15,358 nt of DNA from Desulfovibrio sp. (GTDB lineage: Bacteria; Desulfobacterota; Desulfovibrionia; Desulfovibrionales; Desulfovibrionaceae): NCBI GenBank assembly GCA_031282465.1, contig JAITDR010000023.1, forward strand, positions 1 to 15,358. Direction: 5' to 3'. Positions 6,467-15,102 of the stretch are shown piece after piece. The notes below the pieces were generated by a model. That model was not told the DNA's origin and did not search any database. It saw only the letters and a list, made by a program, of their open reading frames with translations. The position numbers were made by a program, and so were the translations under genes. The number at the start of each line of letters is the position of its first letter. The first letter of the stretch is position 1.

Positions 6467-8876
6467 TCCTGTTTTACGTGTACGTTCGGCAGCGCGCGCA
6501 CTGGTACGCGCAGGCCTTACGGCCCTTGTCCTTGTACCGGCCTGTGTCCTGTTTGCGTCCGCCGCCCCGTCTCCCGCGCCGGACGCTTCTCCTCCGCAGG
6601 CGGCACCGGCAACGCAACCGGCCGACGCCGGCGAAGCCGGCGCGGTCCTGCTCTGGAGCACTCGTGCCGGGGATATGGCTGCCATGGTGGAAGAAGCGGT
6701 CGCCCTGCAACGCAGCGCCGAAGAACATTCCCAAGGCGTGCCGGAAAAACTGCGCGCATTGCGGGCCTCCTTTACCCGTCTGTCCGGACTGTTCCAGGCA
6801 TCGCGCGGGCACCCGACCGACCAGCTGGTCCTGGCCATGCAAATGCGCGCTTTGCGTCGGGATATAACGGCTCTGACCGCCCCCCTGGAACGCATAGCCG
6901 CCACCGTGGGTCGCCGCCGGGACGAACTCAACGCCCTGCGCAAAGACCTCGACGCATTTACCGCCCAACGCGCCGCCCTGCCCCCCGGCGAAGCGGAACA
7001 ACTGCAACGCTATTCCGCTGCCCTGAACGAAGCGCGCAAAACTCTGAACACCGCATCTACCCTGACCGGCAGACTGCTGGCACCGGCCGAAAGCGTGCGG
7101 GACCAGATAAACCAGGCAGCGGACGACATCGAAGCGGGCATGGCCGACATATGGCACGACTATTACCTGAACCCTGCGGATGATGAAGCCCTGGTCCCGT
7201 CCGACATATCCGCTCTGTTGGGCAGGCGTCTTACCCGTACCTTCCCTGTGACTTTCGCGGACTGGATGAATGCTGCAGTACCTTTTGCCGGGGTTGTCCT
7301 TGCCGCGTTATTGGCGGCTTTTCTCGGTCTGCGGGCGACCGCCGCCCTGCCTGCGGAGCAGGCTTGCGTGTGCCGTGGGCTGCTGACACGCACCTGGCCC
7401 CGCATCGGCCTGGGGCTGGCCTTGGCCGTCGCCGCAGGCAACCCGCGCAGTGCCTTTTACCCTGCCCTCGGCCTGCTGGGTGCCTTGGCGCTGATCTCCG
7501 GCGTCGTTTCTCTGGGCTCCCGCCTGCGACGCGCCCTGGAACCTGGAGCGGCGGCGGTCGAGCCGCTCCGGCTTATGTATATGCCCGCCGCTGCGGGCGC
7601 GCTTTTGCTCTTTTTCGACCTGCCCCCCCGTCTGTTCGGGCCGGTATGGGATCTCTGCGCCGTTTTTTTCTTGGCGCGCCTCGTTATTACACGGCGGAAA
7701 AACACGGAAAAACCGCCGATGCAGGAGCGCCTGCTGCTCGGCGGCGCCTTTTGGTGCGGCGCGGCGGGCATCGCCTTTTCGCTGGGCGGCTACGCGCGTC
7801 CGGCCGTATTGGGCTTCATGGGCTATTTCGCCTTGGCCGCCGTCATAACCGTGGGTTCCTCCCTGTCCCGCCTGCTGGAGAAAGTCGCGGGCCGCCTGTT
7901 CGATAAAGAAAAGGCGCCGGTGGCCAAGGCCGCTGCCGAGGCGCTCGCCGTACCGGCCGCCTGGACGGCGGCCTTGTTCTGCACCCTGCCCTGGCTCCCG
8001 GCCGTGCCGGGGGCGAGTTACATAAGCCTGCACTTTTTGTTTGCCGACTACAGTCTCGGCGGCGTGTCGCTGGATTTATCCAGGATACTGATTATTCTCC
8101 TGCTCTATTTTCTCTGCCGCTCCTTTATCCGACTGGGCAAAGCCACCTTGGACCATCTGCCGGACCGGGCGCCCGACATCGAGCGCGGCGTCATACCGCC
8201 GCTGCGCACCATGCTGGGTTACGGGCTCTGGACGCTGTTCGCGTTCATCGCCTTGGGCATCCTGGGCGTGGACTTCACCAGCCTGGCCGTTGTGGCCGGC
8301 GGCTTTTCCGTAGGCGTCGGTTTCGGCATGCAGAATATTTTCAACAACTTAATCAGCGGAATCATGCTGATTTTCGGCCGGACCATCCTTGTCGGCGACT
8401 ATGTGGAAGCGGGAGGCACAGCCGGCACGGTGCGGGCCGTCGGCATCCGCTGCACGGTCATTGAAACCCCCGAGCGCGCCCTTGTTTATGTGCCCAATTC
8501 GGCCGTCATGTCCGGACAGTTCACCAATTGGACCCGGCACAACCGCATGGTGCGCCGCAGCATCGTCGTCGGAGCGGCTTACGGAAGCAACAGCGCGGCG
8601 GTGTCCGCCCTGCTCCTTGAGCAGGCGCGCCTGCATCCGCATGTGCTCACCTTTCCCGAACCGGCCGTCCTGTTCAGCAATTTCGGCGACAGCGCCCTGG
8701 AGTTCACCCTCAACGTGTTCATCGACGACTTGAACAACGCCTCCGCGACCCTCTCGGAACTGCGCTTCGGCATCGAGCGCGCCTTTGCCGAACACGGTAT
8801 AGAAATACCTTATCCCCAACTCAGCCTGCATTTGCCCGACGCAAAACCCGGACAACAGGTGAACGGTTCGGCATGA
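6381..8876 (+). CDS. MscS-superfamily mechanosensitive channel, large MscK/YbiO-like type
   Basis: The product is 831 residues from the chosen ATG. A long basic N-region precedes the hydrophobic segment AGLTALVLVPACVLFASAAP, taken as a signal peptide. Residues of about 85-280 form a periplasmic, Arg/Glu/Ala-rich, probably coiled-coil region (LRALRASFTRLSGLFQASRG, LNALRKDLDAFTAQRAA) like the N-terminal domain of large MscS homologues. About ten membrane segments follow from residue 293. The pore helix and MscS core are clear: FTSLAVVAGGFSVGVGFGMQ, then NIFNNLISGIMLIFGRTI, then LVGDYVEAGGTAGTVRAVGI and YVPNSAVMSGQFTNWTR. The channel would open under membrane tension and release solutes during hypo-osmotic shock. 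Start uncertainty: the frame is open to an ATG at 6171, but residues before 6381 look non-coding, and no strong ribosome binding site precedes 6381. An in-frame duplication spans the start. Confidence 0.88.
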   Translation: MPCRFFSVFRALREQATTPYSFVQVFRARPVLRVRSAARALVRAGLTALVLVPACVLFASAAPSPAPDASPPQAAPATQPADAGEAGAVLLWSTRAGDMAAMVEEAVALQRSAEEHSQGVPEKLRALRASFTRLSGLFQASRGHPTDQLVLAMQMRALRRDITALTAPLERIAATVGRRRDELNALRKDLDAFTAQRAALPPGEAEQLQRYSAALNEARKTLNTASTLTGRLLAPAESVRDQINQAADDIEAGMADIWHDYYLNPADDEALVPSDISALLGRRLTRTFPVTFADWMNAAVPFAGVVLAALLAAFLGLRATAALPAEQACVCRGLLTRTWPRIGLGLALAVAAGNPRSAFYPALGLLGALALISGVVSLGSRLRRALEPGAAAVEPLRLMYMPAAAGALLLFFDLPPRLFGPVWDLCAVFFLARLVITRRKNTEKPPMQERLLLGGAFWCGAAGIAFSLGGYARPAVLGFMGYFALAAVITVGSSLSRLLEKVAGRLFDKEKAPVAKAAAEALAVPAAWTAALFCTLPWLPAVPGASYISLHFLFADYSLGGVSLDLSRILIILLLYFLCRSFIRLGKATLDHLPDRAPDIERGVIPPLRTMLGYGLWTLFAFIALGILGVDFTSLAVVAGGFSVGVGFGMQNIFNNLISGIMLIFGRTILVGDYVEAGGTAGTVRAVGIRCTVIETPERALVYVPNSAVMSGQFTNWTRHNRMVRRSIVVGAAYGSNSAAVSALLLEQARLHPHVLTFPEPAVLFSNFGDSALEFTLNVFIDDLNNASATLSELRFGIERAFAEHGIEIPYPQLSLHLPDAKPGQQVNGSA

Positions 8877-9114
8877 TACCCGACTGCCGCCCCTTTCGGA
8901 ACATTTCAACATTGATTTTGTATGCCGGCGGCGGCCGGAGTTCTGCCCCGGACCCTCGGCCCGAGCAGGCGCAAGGCCGAACTTTGGAGCAGGTCAACAA
9001 GGAATTTCCGATGAGGCGCGAGGGGGATCATTCCTCTTCCGGGGGCGTTGCCTCCGCGGCTGTTTCGCGGTAGGTTGCCGCATCATGACCCCTCAATGCA
9101 ATATCGGAGCCGAC

Positions 9115-9702
9115 ATGCACTACCTTCGCGTACTTTTCCCGGCCCTCGTCCTCCTCGTCCTGAGCGCGTTCGCGGCCCACGCCGCGGAATCTCCCAGGGA
9201 ACGCAATATCGTCGAACTGCATACAAATAAGGGCGTCATCGTCGTAGAACTGAATTTCGACAAGGCGCCGGTCACGGCGGCCAATTTCCGCAGCTATGTC
9301 GAAGAAGGGTTTTATGACGGAACCGTGTTCCACCGGGTCATCCCCGGCTTCATGATTCAGGGCGGAGGGCTGACGGCGAAAATGGTCGAAAAAAAGACGC
9401 GTCCGCCCATCAAAAATGAAGCGGGGAACAAGCTGCCCAACGACAAATACAGCGTAGCCATGGCCCGGACTTCGGACCCGCATTCGGCAACGGCGCAGTT
9501 TTTCATCAACACCAAGGATAACGGCTTTCTCAATCACAAAGCGCCGTCGGGCAACGATTGGGGCTACTGCGTGTTCGGCAGGGTCATCGGCGGCAAGAGC
9601 GTGGTGGACGCCGTCGAAAAAACGCCGACCCGTACCTTGGGTCCTTACGAAAACGTGCCGGCGGAGCCGATCGTCATCGAGAAAGCAATTCTGCGTGAGT
9701 AG
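9115..9702 (+). CDS. exported cyclophilin-type peptidyl-prolyl cis-trans isomerase
   Basis: This 195-residue protein starts at the ATG at 9115, preceded by GGAG five bases away. The alternative upstream ATG at 9085 lacks this site. The signal peptide (LRVLFPALVLLVLSAFAAHA, cleavage near AHA/AES) sends it to the periplasm. The cyclophilin core is complete: NFRSYVEEGFYDGTVFHRVI with the catalytic arginine R74, then PGFMIQGG with Q82, then SATAQFFINT, and GYCVFGRVIGGKSVVDAVEK. It catalyses proline isomerisation during folding of envelope proteins (EC 5.2.1.8). It converges with the large TPR gene, with only 15 bp between the stop codons and no terminator visible in that gap. Confidence 0.93.
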   Translation: MHYLRVLFPALVLLVLSAFAAHAAESPRERNIVELHTNKGVIVVELNFDKAPVTAANFRSYVEEGFYDGTVFHRVIPGFMIQGGGLTAKMVEKKTRPPIKNEAGNKLPNDKYSVAMARTSDPHSATAQFFINTKDNGFLNHKAPSGNDWGYCVFGRVIGGKSVVDAVEKTPTRTLGPYENVPAEPIVIEKAILRE

Positions 9703-9717
9703 GGTGGACAAGTCACA

Positions 9718-12700
9718 TCACAGCCGTCCGGTCGGCGAATAGCGGGCTGCGTCCTCGGCAATGGCGGCAGCCTTGAGTTCGGAGGCGGCCAGCTTGCCGT
9801 ACACGGAGTCGGGAGACTCGGCCGCAATCGCCGTCAACATGGTTTTCCAGGCCTCGGCGTCACCTTGGCTTTTGTGGATGCGGGCGACGCGGTAACGCAC
9901 GGCCAGGCGTTCGGGGTCCCCTTCAGGAAGACTGTTCATGTAGCGGTCCGCGTATGCCAGGGACTCGCGCAGGCGGCCCGCGCTTTCCGTCACGTCCATG
10001 AGCGAGGCCAGCAGAGTGCGGATTTTGGCCGCGTCCGCGGGATCGGGAGCACGCTGCATCTGCGCTTCCAGCCCGCTCAGCGCCTCACGCCCGAGGTGGT
10101 AAGCCTGCTCGAGCCGGCGTCCGCGTTCAGCGCCCATGGTCAGAAAAAACGCCGCATAGGCATGCTGGGCCGGCGGCAGCGCGCCGGAGTCGTACAGGCG
10201 TTGCCAACGCTCTGCGGAGGCTTCCGTTTCCCCAAGATTCTCCTCGGCCAACGCCACGGCATAGTCGAGTTGTCGCCTGTTTTCCGCGGGCAGATTCCAG
10301 AATTCGACGCGTTTGGCGACTTCCTTGACCGCATTCCACTGCTCGTACTGTAGATATATGCCGAGTACCATGCTCAAGGCCGTGTCTGAGTATCCGGGGA
10401 GCATATCGCCCAGGAAAAAGGGCTCGACAAGGCGCAGCGCCTCGTCCGGCTTGCCCTGGCTCCGGTAACTCAAGGCAAGGGCGAGGCGACTCTCGGGATT
10501 CATCGCTTCGGGGTCCGTGCGCACTATAGGGTAGCGTTCCCATAACTCGCGCAGCATTGTGCCGCGGCCTTCCACCGCTCCTTCCGCCGCCAGCACGGCA
10601 AAGGCCTGCTGCGCTATCTCCCGCGCGCGCGGTGCCAGTTCGTGGTCGGGATGCTTTTTTAAAAAATCGCTGAGTAATTCCAGCGTCTTGTCGTAGTTTT
10701 TGTTCCACAGATGCCACAGGGCCAGCTTCATCTCCGCCACAGGAGCCAGTGAACTGTTCGGGTGCTTTTCAATAATCGTCTGATACGCTTCCTGCGGACT
10801 CAGGTTGAAAGGGCCCTCAAATACCGTGAACATGTCCGCCACGGTCGGGTTGTCGTGAATGCCTTCCTCGGCCATGCGCATCACGGCCACCAACCCGCCG
10901 TCCTTGTCCGGGTAACGCAGCGCGCTTTCCAGGTAGGCTTCTCTGGCCGCCTTTTTTTCGTTTTTCCCGGCATATATATCGCCTATACGGGTCATGATGA
11001 TGTCCGACTCTTTCCCGTACGGCTCCAGGTTGACGTAGAGCCAGTAATTTTTCAGCGCCTCTTCTTTGTTACCCAGGCGATAAGCCGTGTCCGCAGTCAT
11101 ATTCAGAAAAGGCGGATACTGGATGTAAAAATGCTCCCAGCGCCGGTTTATGTAGTCCACAACGCTCCAGGCCTGGTCGTAATAGCCCATGCGGTACAGA
11201 GAACGCGCCAGGCCTATGGAAGCCTCGCGCGTATAGCGGCTGTTGGGGTATTCGCGGATCATGTGTTGAAACTGGTCGGCGGCCTTTTGCAGCTCGTTGC
11301 GTCCGTAATGGTAATCGCCCCAGTAATAGTGGGTCAGGGCCACGTTGTCCATGTCCGGGAAACGCCTGCGCACCATGTTGAAATTCGCCTCGGCCTCGGC
11401 CGGGTTGTTCATGCGCAGGTTCATGTAGCCGAGTCGCAGATATTCCGCCGCGTTGAGGGGCGAATCAGGGTCATAGTGAGCAGCCTTCATCGCCGCATCG
11501 TAAAGCTCCTGAAAATGCTCGGGGACGGCGTCCTTGTTCAGAGCAAAGAGCGTTTCGGAGCGGGCGTGCAGCAGGTTCCCGCGTTGCTCATGGTTCAGGG
11601 TTGCCCTTTCCAACAAGTCGTCGACGGCGGCCAGGGCTTCCTTGAACTCTCCCGCTTTCATATGTTCCACTATCTGCGGATGCACCACTGAATACTCCGG
11701 CGGAGGCTCGACGGGATTGCCCTTGTCGTCGGTGTAAACGATAACCGGTGCGCTGTCCTGAGCCGGCGGTCCGTTCTGTCCGTTCAGCGTCTGCGCTGCC
11801 GGGGTTGCCGTTTGCGCGCCCTGCGTTTGCACGGCTTGGGGCTGCTGCACGGACGCAGGAGGCGTTCCCGGTGCGGCGGGAATTTCCGCTCGCCCTGTCC
11901 CGGCCGGAGGCGCGCCCTGCGTGTCGCCGGCGCCGGCCTGATAAGAGCCGGCGGCAACGCTTTCCGGGCCTCCGACGTTGATGCTGCCGGAGTACACGCT
12001 GTTACGGGCAGGCACGCCCACTCCGGGGGGCGGTGTCAGAGGCGCCTGAACCTGCGTCGGTGCGGGAGATTGCCGTGCCTGAGGTTGTGCGGAAGCCTGC
12101 GCACCCTGCGCCTGTAAAGGGACTTGAGGAATCGGGCTCTGCGCGGGCACTTGTCCCTGAGCGGAAGCAGGCGTTTGTCCCGGGTCGTACGCGGGGGCAA
12201 GGGGCACCTGTGCCTGTGCCTGTGCTTGTGCCTGTGCCGGCTCCTGCCCCCTCCCGGCCTGCTGCACAGGAACCTGGGGGACTCGACTTTGCGCGGGCGC
12301 GGGGACTTGGCCTTGAGCGGACGCGAGCGCCGGCGGCGCTTGAACCTGTGCGGGGGGCTGCACGGGAACTTGAGGAGCCGGGCTTTGCGCGGGCGCGCGC
12401 GTTTGCTGCGTTTGCACCTGAGCGGACGCGGATGGTTGCTGCGCTTGTGCCTGCACGGATGGGGGCGCGGCCGGTGGGACGGCTTCCGGTGTCGGCAGGG
12501 GAGGGAGATAGAGTTGAAAGGGTCGGTCGGCCGAAGACGTCTGTTCTCCCGCTTCTGCAGCGCCGGGGCGGGGCTGGGCGGCGTTGCCGTCCGGGCCGGG
12601 CAGTTCGGACCTGCGGGGAACTACAGGCGGCGGGGCTTCGCCCATGCGCGTGGCTCTGAGCGCGTGTTCAGGTGTACCGAGCAGGGCGGGTACGGGGGCG

Positions 12701-13752
12701 CTTGAGGTTGCCGTTGCTCCGGACCCGGGAGGAACGGGGGATGCGCTCGCCGCCGGAACCGGAGTGGAAACCGCCGTAGACGACGACGGCGCGCCGGACG
12801 GCAGAGATGCCGGTGCCGAAGTCGGGGGCGGCACGACGGACGGCGGAGCGACGGTAGGTCCGGCAGGTGACGCCGCGACAGGGGCAGCTGCAACAGGAGG
12901 TACTGCAGCGGGGCCGGCGGGAGGCGCTGCAACGGAGGCTGAAGGGCCTGCAGGCGAAGTTGCAACGGGAGGCGCGGCAGGAGGGGGTGCAACTGGTCCG
13001 GCAGGCAGTGATGCGGCGGAAGGAGCAGGGGGTGAAACGAGGGCAGCCGATGCGGCAGGAGCCGGAGCAACGACGGACGGTGTCCCGTCTCCGTTGTCGG
13101 CGCGTCCGGCTGCTTCCGTGAGGGATCTGGATTGCGCGCTCTGTCCTCCGGGGTCCGTGCGCAAGGCCTCGGTCACGGCATCCGGCGGGCTGATGGGCTG
13201 TAAGGCCCTGTCCGGCGCCATTTCCGATACCGTGGCGGGAGCGGTGCGCTTCCAGCGTGCGCCCAACGGGTTGGGGAAAAGGTCGATGATCAGTTCGGAC
13301 GGGCTTTGCCGGTTGACCAGAAAACCGAATTCCGGCGTCTGGGTCACGAGGGCCAGAGCGCGGCCCATGGCCATGGTTTTTTGAAAGAGTTTCGCGTCTT
13401 CCGGGGTATCGTTGATAAGCAGACCGGGCGGCATGGAAGTAAAGGGCACGAGCACCGCATTCGGCGCTACGCGATCCACGCGTCCCGCCATGCCGTCCGT
13501 GGGACCGAGTCGCATGGTTATCCGTTCACGGTCGGGCAAGGCCTTCCATTCAAGGGTGGCCCCCAAAGCCGCAACCGGTGCCTGCAACGCGCACAGAAGG
13601 CCGAGGATTCCGAGCGCCGGCCGCGGAGACAAAGCCGCAACGGCCGAACATACCCGTGCAACGGCAGAATGCGTACGCGCGGCCGCCGAGCATATCCGCG
13701 TTGCGGCAAAACTCGTCCGCGCAACCGCGAGGTGCATCCCCATCCCTGCCAT
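9718..13752 (-). CDS. very large exported TPR protein with Pro/Gln-rich central region
   Basis: The product has 1344 residues from the ATG at 13752, chosen because GGAG lies eight bases upstream. An Ala/Arg heptad-repeat N-region leads into the hydrophobic segment ALGILGLLCALQAPVAALGA, a signal peptide. Residues of about 64-167 (TLEWKALPDRERITMRLGP ... FLVNRQSPSELIIDLFPNPL) look like an AMIN/secretin-type beta domain that binds the envelope. Residues of about 220-665 are low complexity, first Ala/Pro/Val then Pro/Gln/Ala. From about 690 to the end are TPR-like helical pairs (HMKAGEFKEALAAVDDLLER, NNPAEAEANFNMVRRRFPDM, ELQKAADQFQHMIREYPNSR, WNKNYDKTLELLSDFLKKHP). It is probably a periplasmic scaffold spanning the envelope, of unknown specific role. 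It lies 126 bp downstream of the sigma-54 activator gene on the same strand, a likely functional pair. A target of that activator is possible, but I found no good -24/-12 site in the gap. Confidence 0.85.
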   Translation of the reverse strand: MAGMGMHLAVARTSFAATRICSAAARTHSAVARVCSAVAALSPRPALGILGLLCALQAPVAALGATLEWKALPDRERITMRLGPTDGMAGRVDRVAPNAVLVPFTSMPPGLLINDTPEDAKLFQKTMAMGRALALVTQTPEFGFLVNRQSPSELIIDLFPNPLGARWKRTAPATVSEMAPDRALQPISPPDAVTEALRTDPGGQSAQSRSLTEAAGRADNGDGTPSVVAPAPAASAALVSPPAPSAASLPAGPVAPPPAAPPVATSPAGPSASVAAPPAGPAAVPPVAAAPVAASPAGPTVAPPSVVPPPTSAPASLPSGAPSSSTAVSTPVPAASASPVPPGSGATATSSAPVPALLGTPEHALRATRMGEAPPPVVPRRSELPGPDGNAAQPRPGAAEAGEQTSSADRPFQLYLPPLPTPEAVPPAAPPSVQAQAQQPSASAQVQTQQTRAPAQSPAPQVPVQPPAQVQAPPALASAQGQVPAPAQSRVPQVPVQQAGRGQEPAQAQAQAQAQVPLAPAYDPGQTPASAQGQVPAQSPIPQVPLQAQGAQASAQPQARQSPAPTQVQAPLTPPPGVGVPARNSVYSGSINVGGPESVAAGSYQAGAGDTQGAPPAGTGRAEIPAAPGTPPASVQQPQAVQTQGAQTATPAAQTLNGQNGPPAQDSAPVIVYTDDKGNPVEPPPEYSVVHPQIVEHMKAGEFKEALAAVDDLLERATLNHEQRGNLLHARSETLFALNKDAVPEHFQELYDAAMKAAHYDPDSPLNAAEYLRLGYMNLRMNNPAEAEANFNMVRRRFPDMDNVALTHYYWGDYHYGRNELQKAADQFQHMIREYPNSRYTREASIGLARSLYRMGYYDQAWSVVDYINRRWEHFYIQYPPFLNMTADTAYRLGNKEEALKNYWLYVNLEPYGKESDIIMTRIGDIYAGKNEKKAAREAYLESALRYPDKDGGLVAVMRMAEEGIHDNPTVADMFTVFEGPFNLSPQEAYQTIIEKHPNSSLAPVAEMKLALWHLWNKNYDKTLELLSDFLKKHPDHELAPRAREIAQQAFAVLAAEGAVEGRGTMLRELWERYPIVRTDPEAMNPESRLALALSYRSQGKPDEALRLVEPFFLGDMLPGYSDTALSMVLGIYLQYEQWNAVKEVAKRVEFWNLPAENRRQLDYAVALAEENLGETEASAERWQRLYDSGALPPAQHAYAAFFLTMGAERGRRLEQAYHLGREALSGLEAQMQRAPDPADAAKIRTLLASLMDVTESAGRLRESLAYADRYMNSLPEGDPERLAVRYRVARIHKSQGDAEAWKTMLTAIAAESPDSVYGKLAASELKAAAIAEDAARYSPTGRL
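12020..12520 (-). repeat. degenerate Pro/Gln/Ala protein repeat region inside the TPR gene
   Basis: In the protein, the motif AQSxxPQVPxQ occurs three times (AQSPAPQVPVQ, AQSRVPQVPVQ, AQSPIPQVPLQ), each embedded in SAQGQVPA- or APAQ-type linkers of about 35-50 residues. The region is predicted to be disordered and extended, linking the N-terminal beta domain to the TPR part. Such a stretch resembles linkers that cross the periplasm or peptidoglycan. Confidence 0.7.
12208..12237 (-). repeat. hexanucleotide microsatellite encoding Ala-Gln repeats
   Basis: Five consecutive 6-bp units on the plus strand read CTGTGC, CTGTGC, CTGTGC, TTGTGC, CTGTGC. On the coding (minus) strand they give (Ala-Gln)5. 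Because the unit is two codons, slippage changes protein length without breaking the frame. Confidence 0.9.
13637..13733 (-). repeat. 21-bp tandem repeat in the signal-peptide region of the TPR gene
   Basis: Four adjacent 21-bp units at 13637, 13658, 13679 and 13700, with a partial fifth, share GC(A/G)(A/G)CxGC near the start and CGC/CGT at the end. They encode heptads AVARTSF, AATRICS, AAARTHS and AVARVCS before the hydrophobic core. The result is an unusually long, Ala/Arg-periodic n-region. Confidence 0.8.
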
Positions 13753-13878
13753 GTTCCTTTCTCCGCGGCGCTCCGGTACTATGTAATACATAAATTTTCG
13801 CGTCGGCTCCTTAGAGGGAGTCGGCCGCAGAAGATATAAAAAATAAAAAAGAAAGTATTACACGGTCCAGGCCCGTAC

Positions 13879-14901
13879 TCATTCCATATTCCGTTTTTTC
13901 AGCTTTTCGATCAGCGTGGTGCGTTTGATGCCGAGCAGTTCCGCCGCCTGATTCTTCACTCCCTGAGCCAGTTCCAGAGCTTCCAGCAACAGTTTCTCTT
14001 CGGCTGTGTCGATATATTCCTTTAGCCCCAAATTTCGTTCCCGCAGGTCGGCCATTGTAGGCCAGGGGAAGCCTGAGCGCGGTGAGGCGGGCTGCGGCGC
14101 GCTCAAGGGCGGCAAGTCGCCGGCGTTGCCGGTGACGGAGCGGATTTTGTCCGGCAAGTCCGCAACGCTTATGCTGTCCCCGTCGCACAGCACGGACAGG
14201 CGCTCGGCGAGGTTTTCCAACTCACGCACATTGCCCGGCCAGGGGTAAAGCTCCAGAACACGCCGCGCCTCCGGGTCGATGTTCAGCACAGACCGCTTTT
14301 TCTTGGCGCAGAATCGCCGCAGGAAATATTCGGCGAGCAGGATGACGTCTTCTCCGCGTTCCCGCAAGGCGGGCAGATGTAAGGGAATGACGTTCAGGCG
14401 GTAATACAGATCCTCGCGGAAGCGTCCTGCAGCCACTTCTTCCTCAAGGTTTCTGTTGGTGGCGGCGACGACCCGCACGTCCACCTTTTTCGCGCCGAGC
14501 CCGCCGACGCGTTCTATCTCCCTTTCCTGCAGCACGCGCAGAATTTTGACCTGCAGGGAAATATTCATTTCGCCTATCTCGTCCAGGAACACGGTGCCGC
14601 CCTCGGCCATCTCGAAACGTCCCGGGCGCGTACGGATGGCGTGTGTGAACGCCCCTTTCTCATGGCCGAAGAGTTCCGATTCCAGAAGTTCCGCAGGAAT
14701 GGCCCCGCAGTTGATGGGCACAAAGGCGTTGTCGCGGCGCGGACTGAGCCGGTGCAGGGCACGCACCAGCAGTTCCTTGCCCGTTCCCGATTCCCCGGTC
14801 ACCAGTACGGTGCTGTCCGTCGGCGCCACCTTGCGCAGGGTGCGGAACACACCCGCGAGTGAGGTGTTTTGCCCCAAGATGCTGTTTTCCGTAGGCTCCA
14901 T
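13879..14901 (-). CDS. sigma-54-dependent AAA+ transcriptional activator lacking a receiver domain
   Basis: The product (340 aa) opens directly into the AAA+ domain after a few residues, with no receiver, GAF or PAS sensor. Walker A is GESGTGKE (36-43), the Walker B segment is [11 protein letters not shown] (101-111), the arginine-finger region is [20 protein letters not shown], and the sensor-2 segment is [13 protein letters not shown]. The sigma-54-contact loop reads GAFTHA (83-88) instead of the usual GAFTGA. The C-terminus is a Fis-type helix-turn-helix ([20 protein letters not shown], then [16 protein letters not shown]). The ATG at 14901 has a GGAGG four bases upstream. The protein would remodel sigma-54 RNA polymerase at promoters with its DNA site. 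Lacking a sensor, it is either constitutive, level-controlled or governed by a partner. A 19-bp-period heptamer array lies immediately upstream of it and may be its own or another regulator's site. Confidence 0.92.
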   Translation of the reverse strand: MEPTENSILGQNTSLAGVFRTLRKVAPTDSTVLVTGESGTGKELLVRALHRLSPRRDNAFVPINCGAIPAELLESELFGHEKGAFTHAIRTRPGRFEMAEGGTVFLDEIGEMNISLQVKILRVLQEREIERVGGLGAKKVDVRVVAATNRNLEEEVAAGRFREDLYYRLNVIPLHLPALRERGEDVILLAEYFLRRFCAKKKRSVLNIDPEARRVLELYPWPGNVRELENLAERLSVLCDGDSISVADLPDKIRSVTGNAGDLPPLSAPQPASPRSGFPWPTMADLRERNLGLKEYIDTAEEKLLLEALELAQGVKNQAAELLGIKRTTLIEKLKKRNME

Positions 14902-14948
14902 GTCCCCTCCGCGTTGAAAATCCCGGTCCGGGTCCCTCGCAAGTCGAC

Positions 14949-15012
14949 TGTCAAGTTAATGGCATGTTGTCAAGACCCTGACAGCTTGTCAAGCACACGT
15001 TGCCCTGTCAAG
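14949..15012. promoter_or_regulatory. four TGTCAAG heptamers at exact 19-bp period
   Basis: TGTCAAG begins at 14949, 14968, 14987 and 15006, each step being exactly 19 bp, while the bases between copies are not conserved. Read on the minus strand, each is CTTGACA, which contains a perfect -35 hexamer TTGACA oriented toward the sigma-54 activator gene 50-100 bp downstream. No convincing -10 hexamer stands at 16-18 bp from any copy. A TGACA-GCT-TGTCA dyad (14980-14992) overlaps the third copy. This looks like an array of direct-repeat binding sites for a cooperative regulator. Confidence 0.7.
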
Positions 15013-15102
15013 ACTGAATCCGACCGCATTACGCGGTGCGAAAATCATTGTCTCAGCGGCGCGCCGGGGTTGCGCGTGTCCGGTACCGGTACATTACGCC
15101 GC

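Noticed and set aside
8873..9073. 66-codon plus-strand frame overlapping the channel gene stop by ATGA
   Set aside because: The overlap looks like coupling, but no good ribosome binding site, domain or conserved-looking segment is visible. I see nothing else definite in the 238-bp gap before the isomerase.
12033..13384. Several plus-strand frames rich in Gly, Ala, Leu and Arg
   Set aside because: They are mirror translations of the low-complexity part of the TPR gene. Their composition follows from the repeats on the other strand.
13804..13823. Stem CGGCTCC-TTAGAG-GGAGTCG between the activator and TPR genes
   Set aside because: Considered as a terminator, but no T-tract follows on either strand. 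It could be an operator, with no further support.
14949..15012. CRISPR-like reading of the heptamer array
   Set aside because: Seven-base repeats with 12-base spacers are far shorter than CRISPR repeats and spacers, and no cas genes are present.
15023..15037. Small dyad ACCGC-ATTAC-GCGGT downstream of the thioesterase gene
   Set aside because: It has 5-bp arms without a T-tract. It is too weak to call a terminator.
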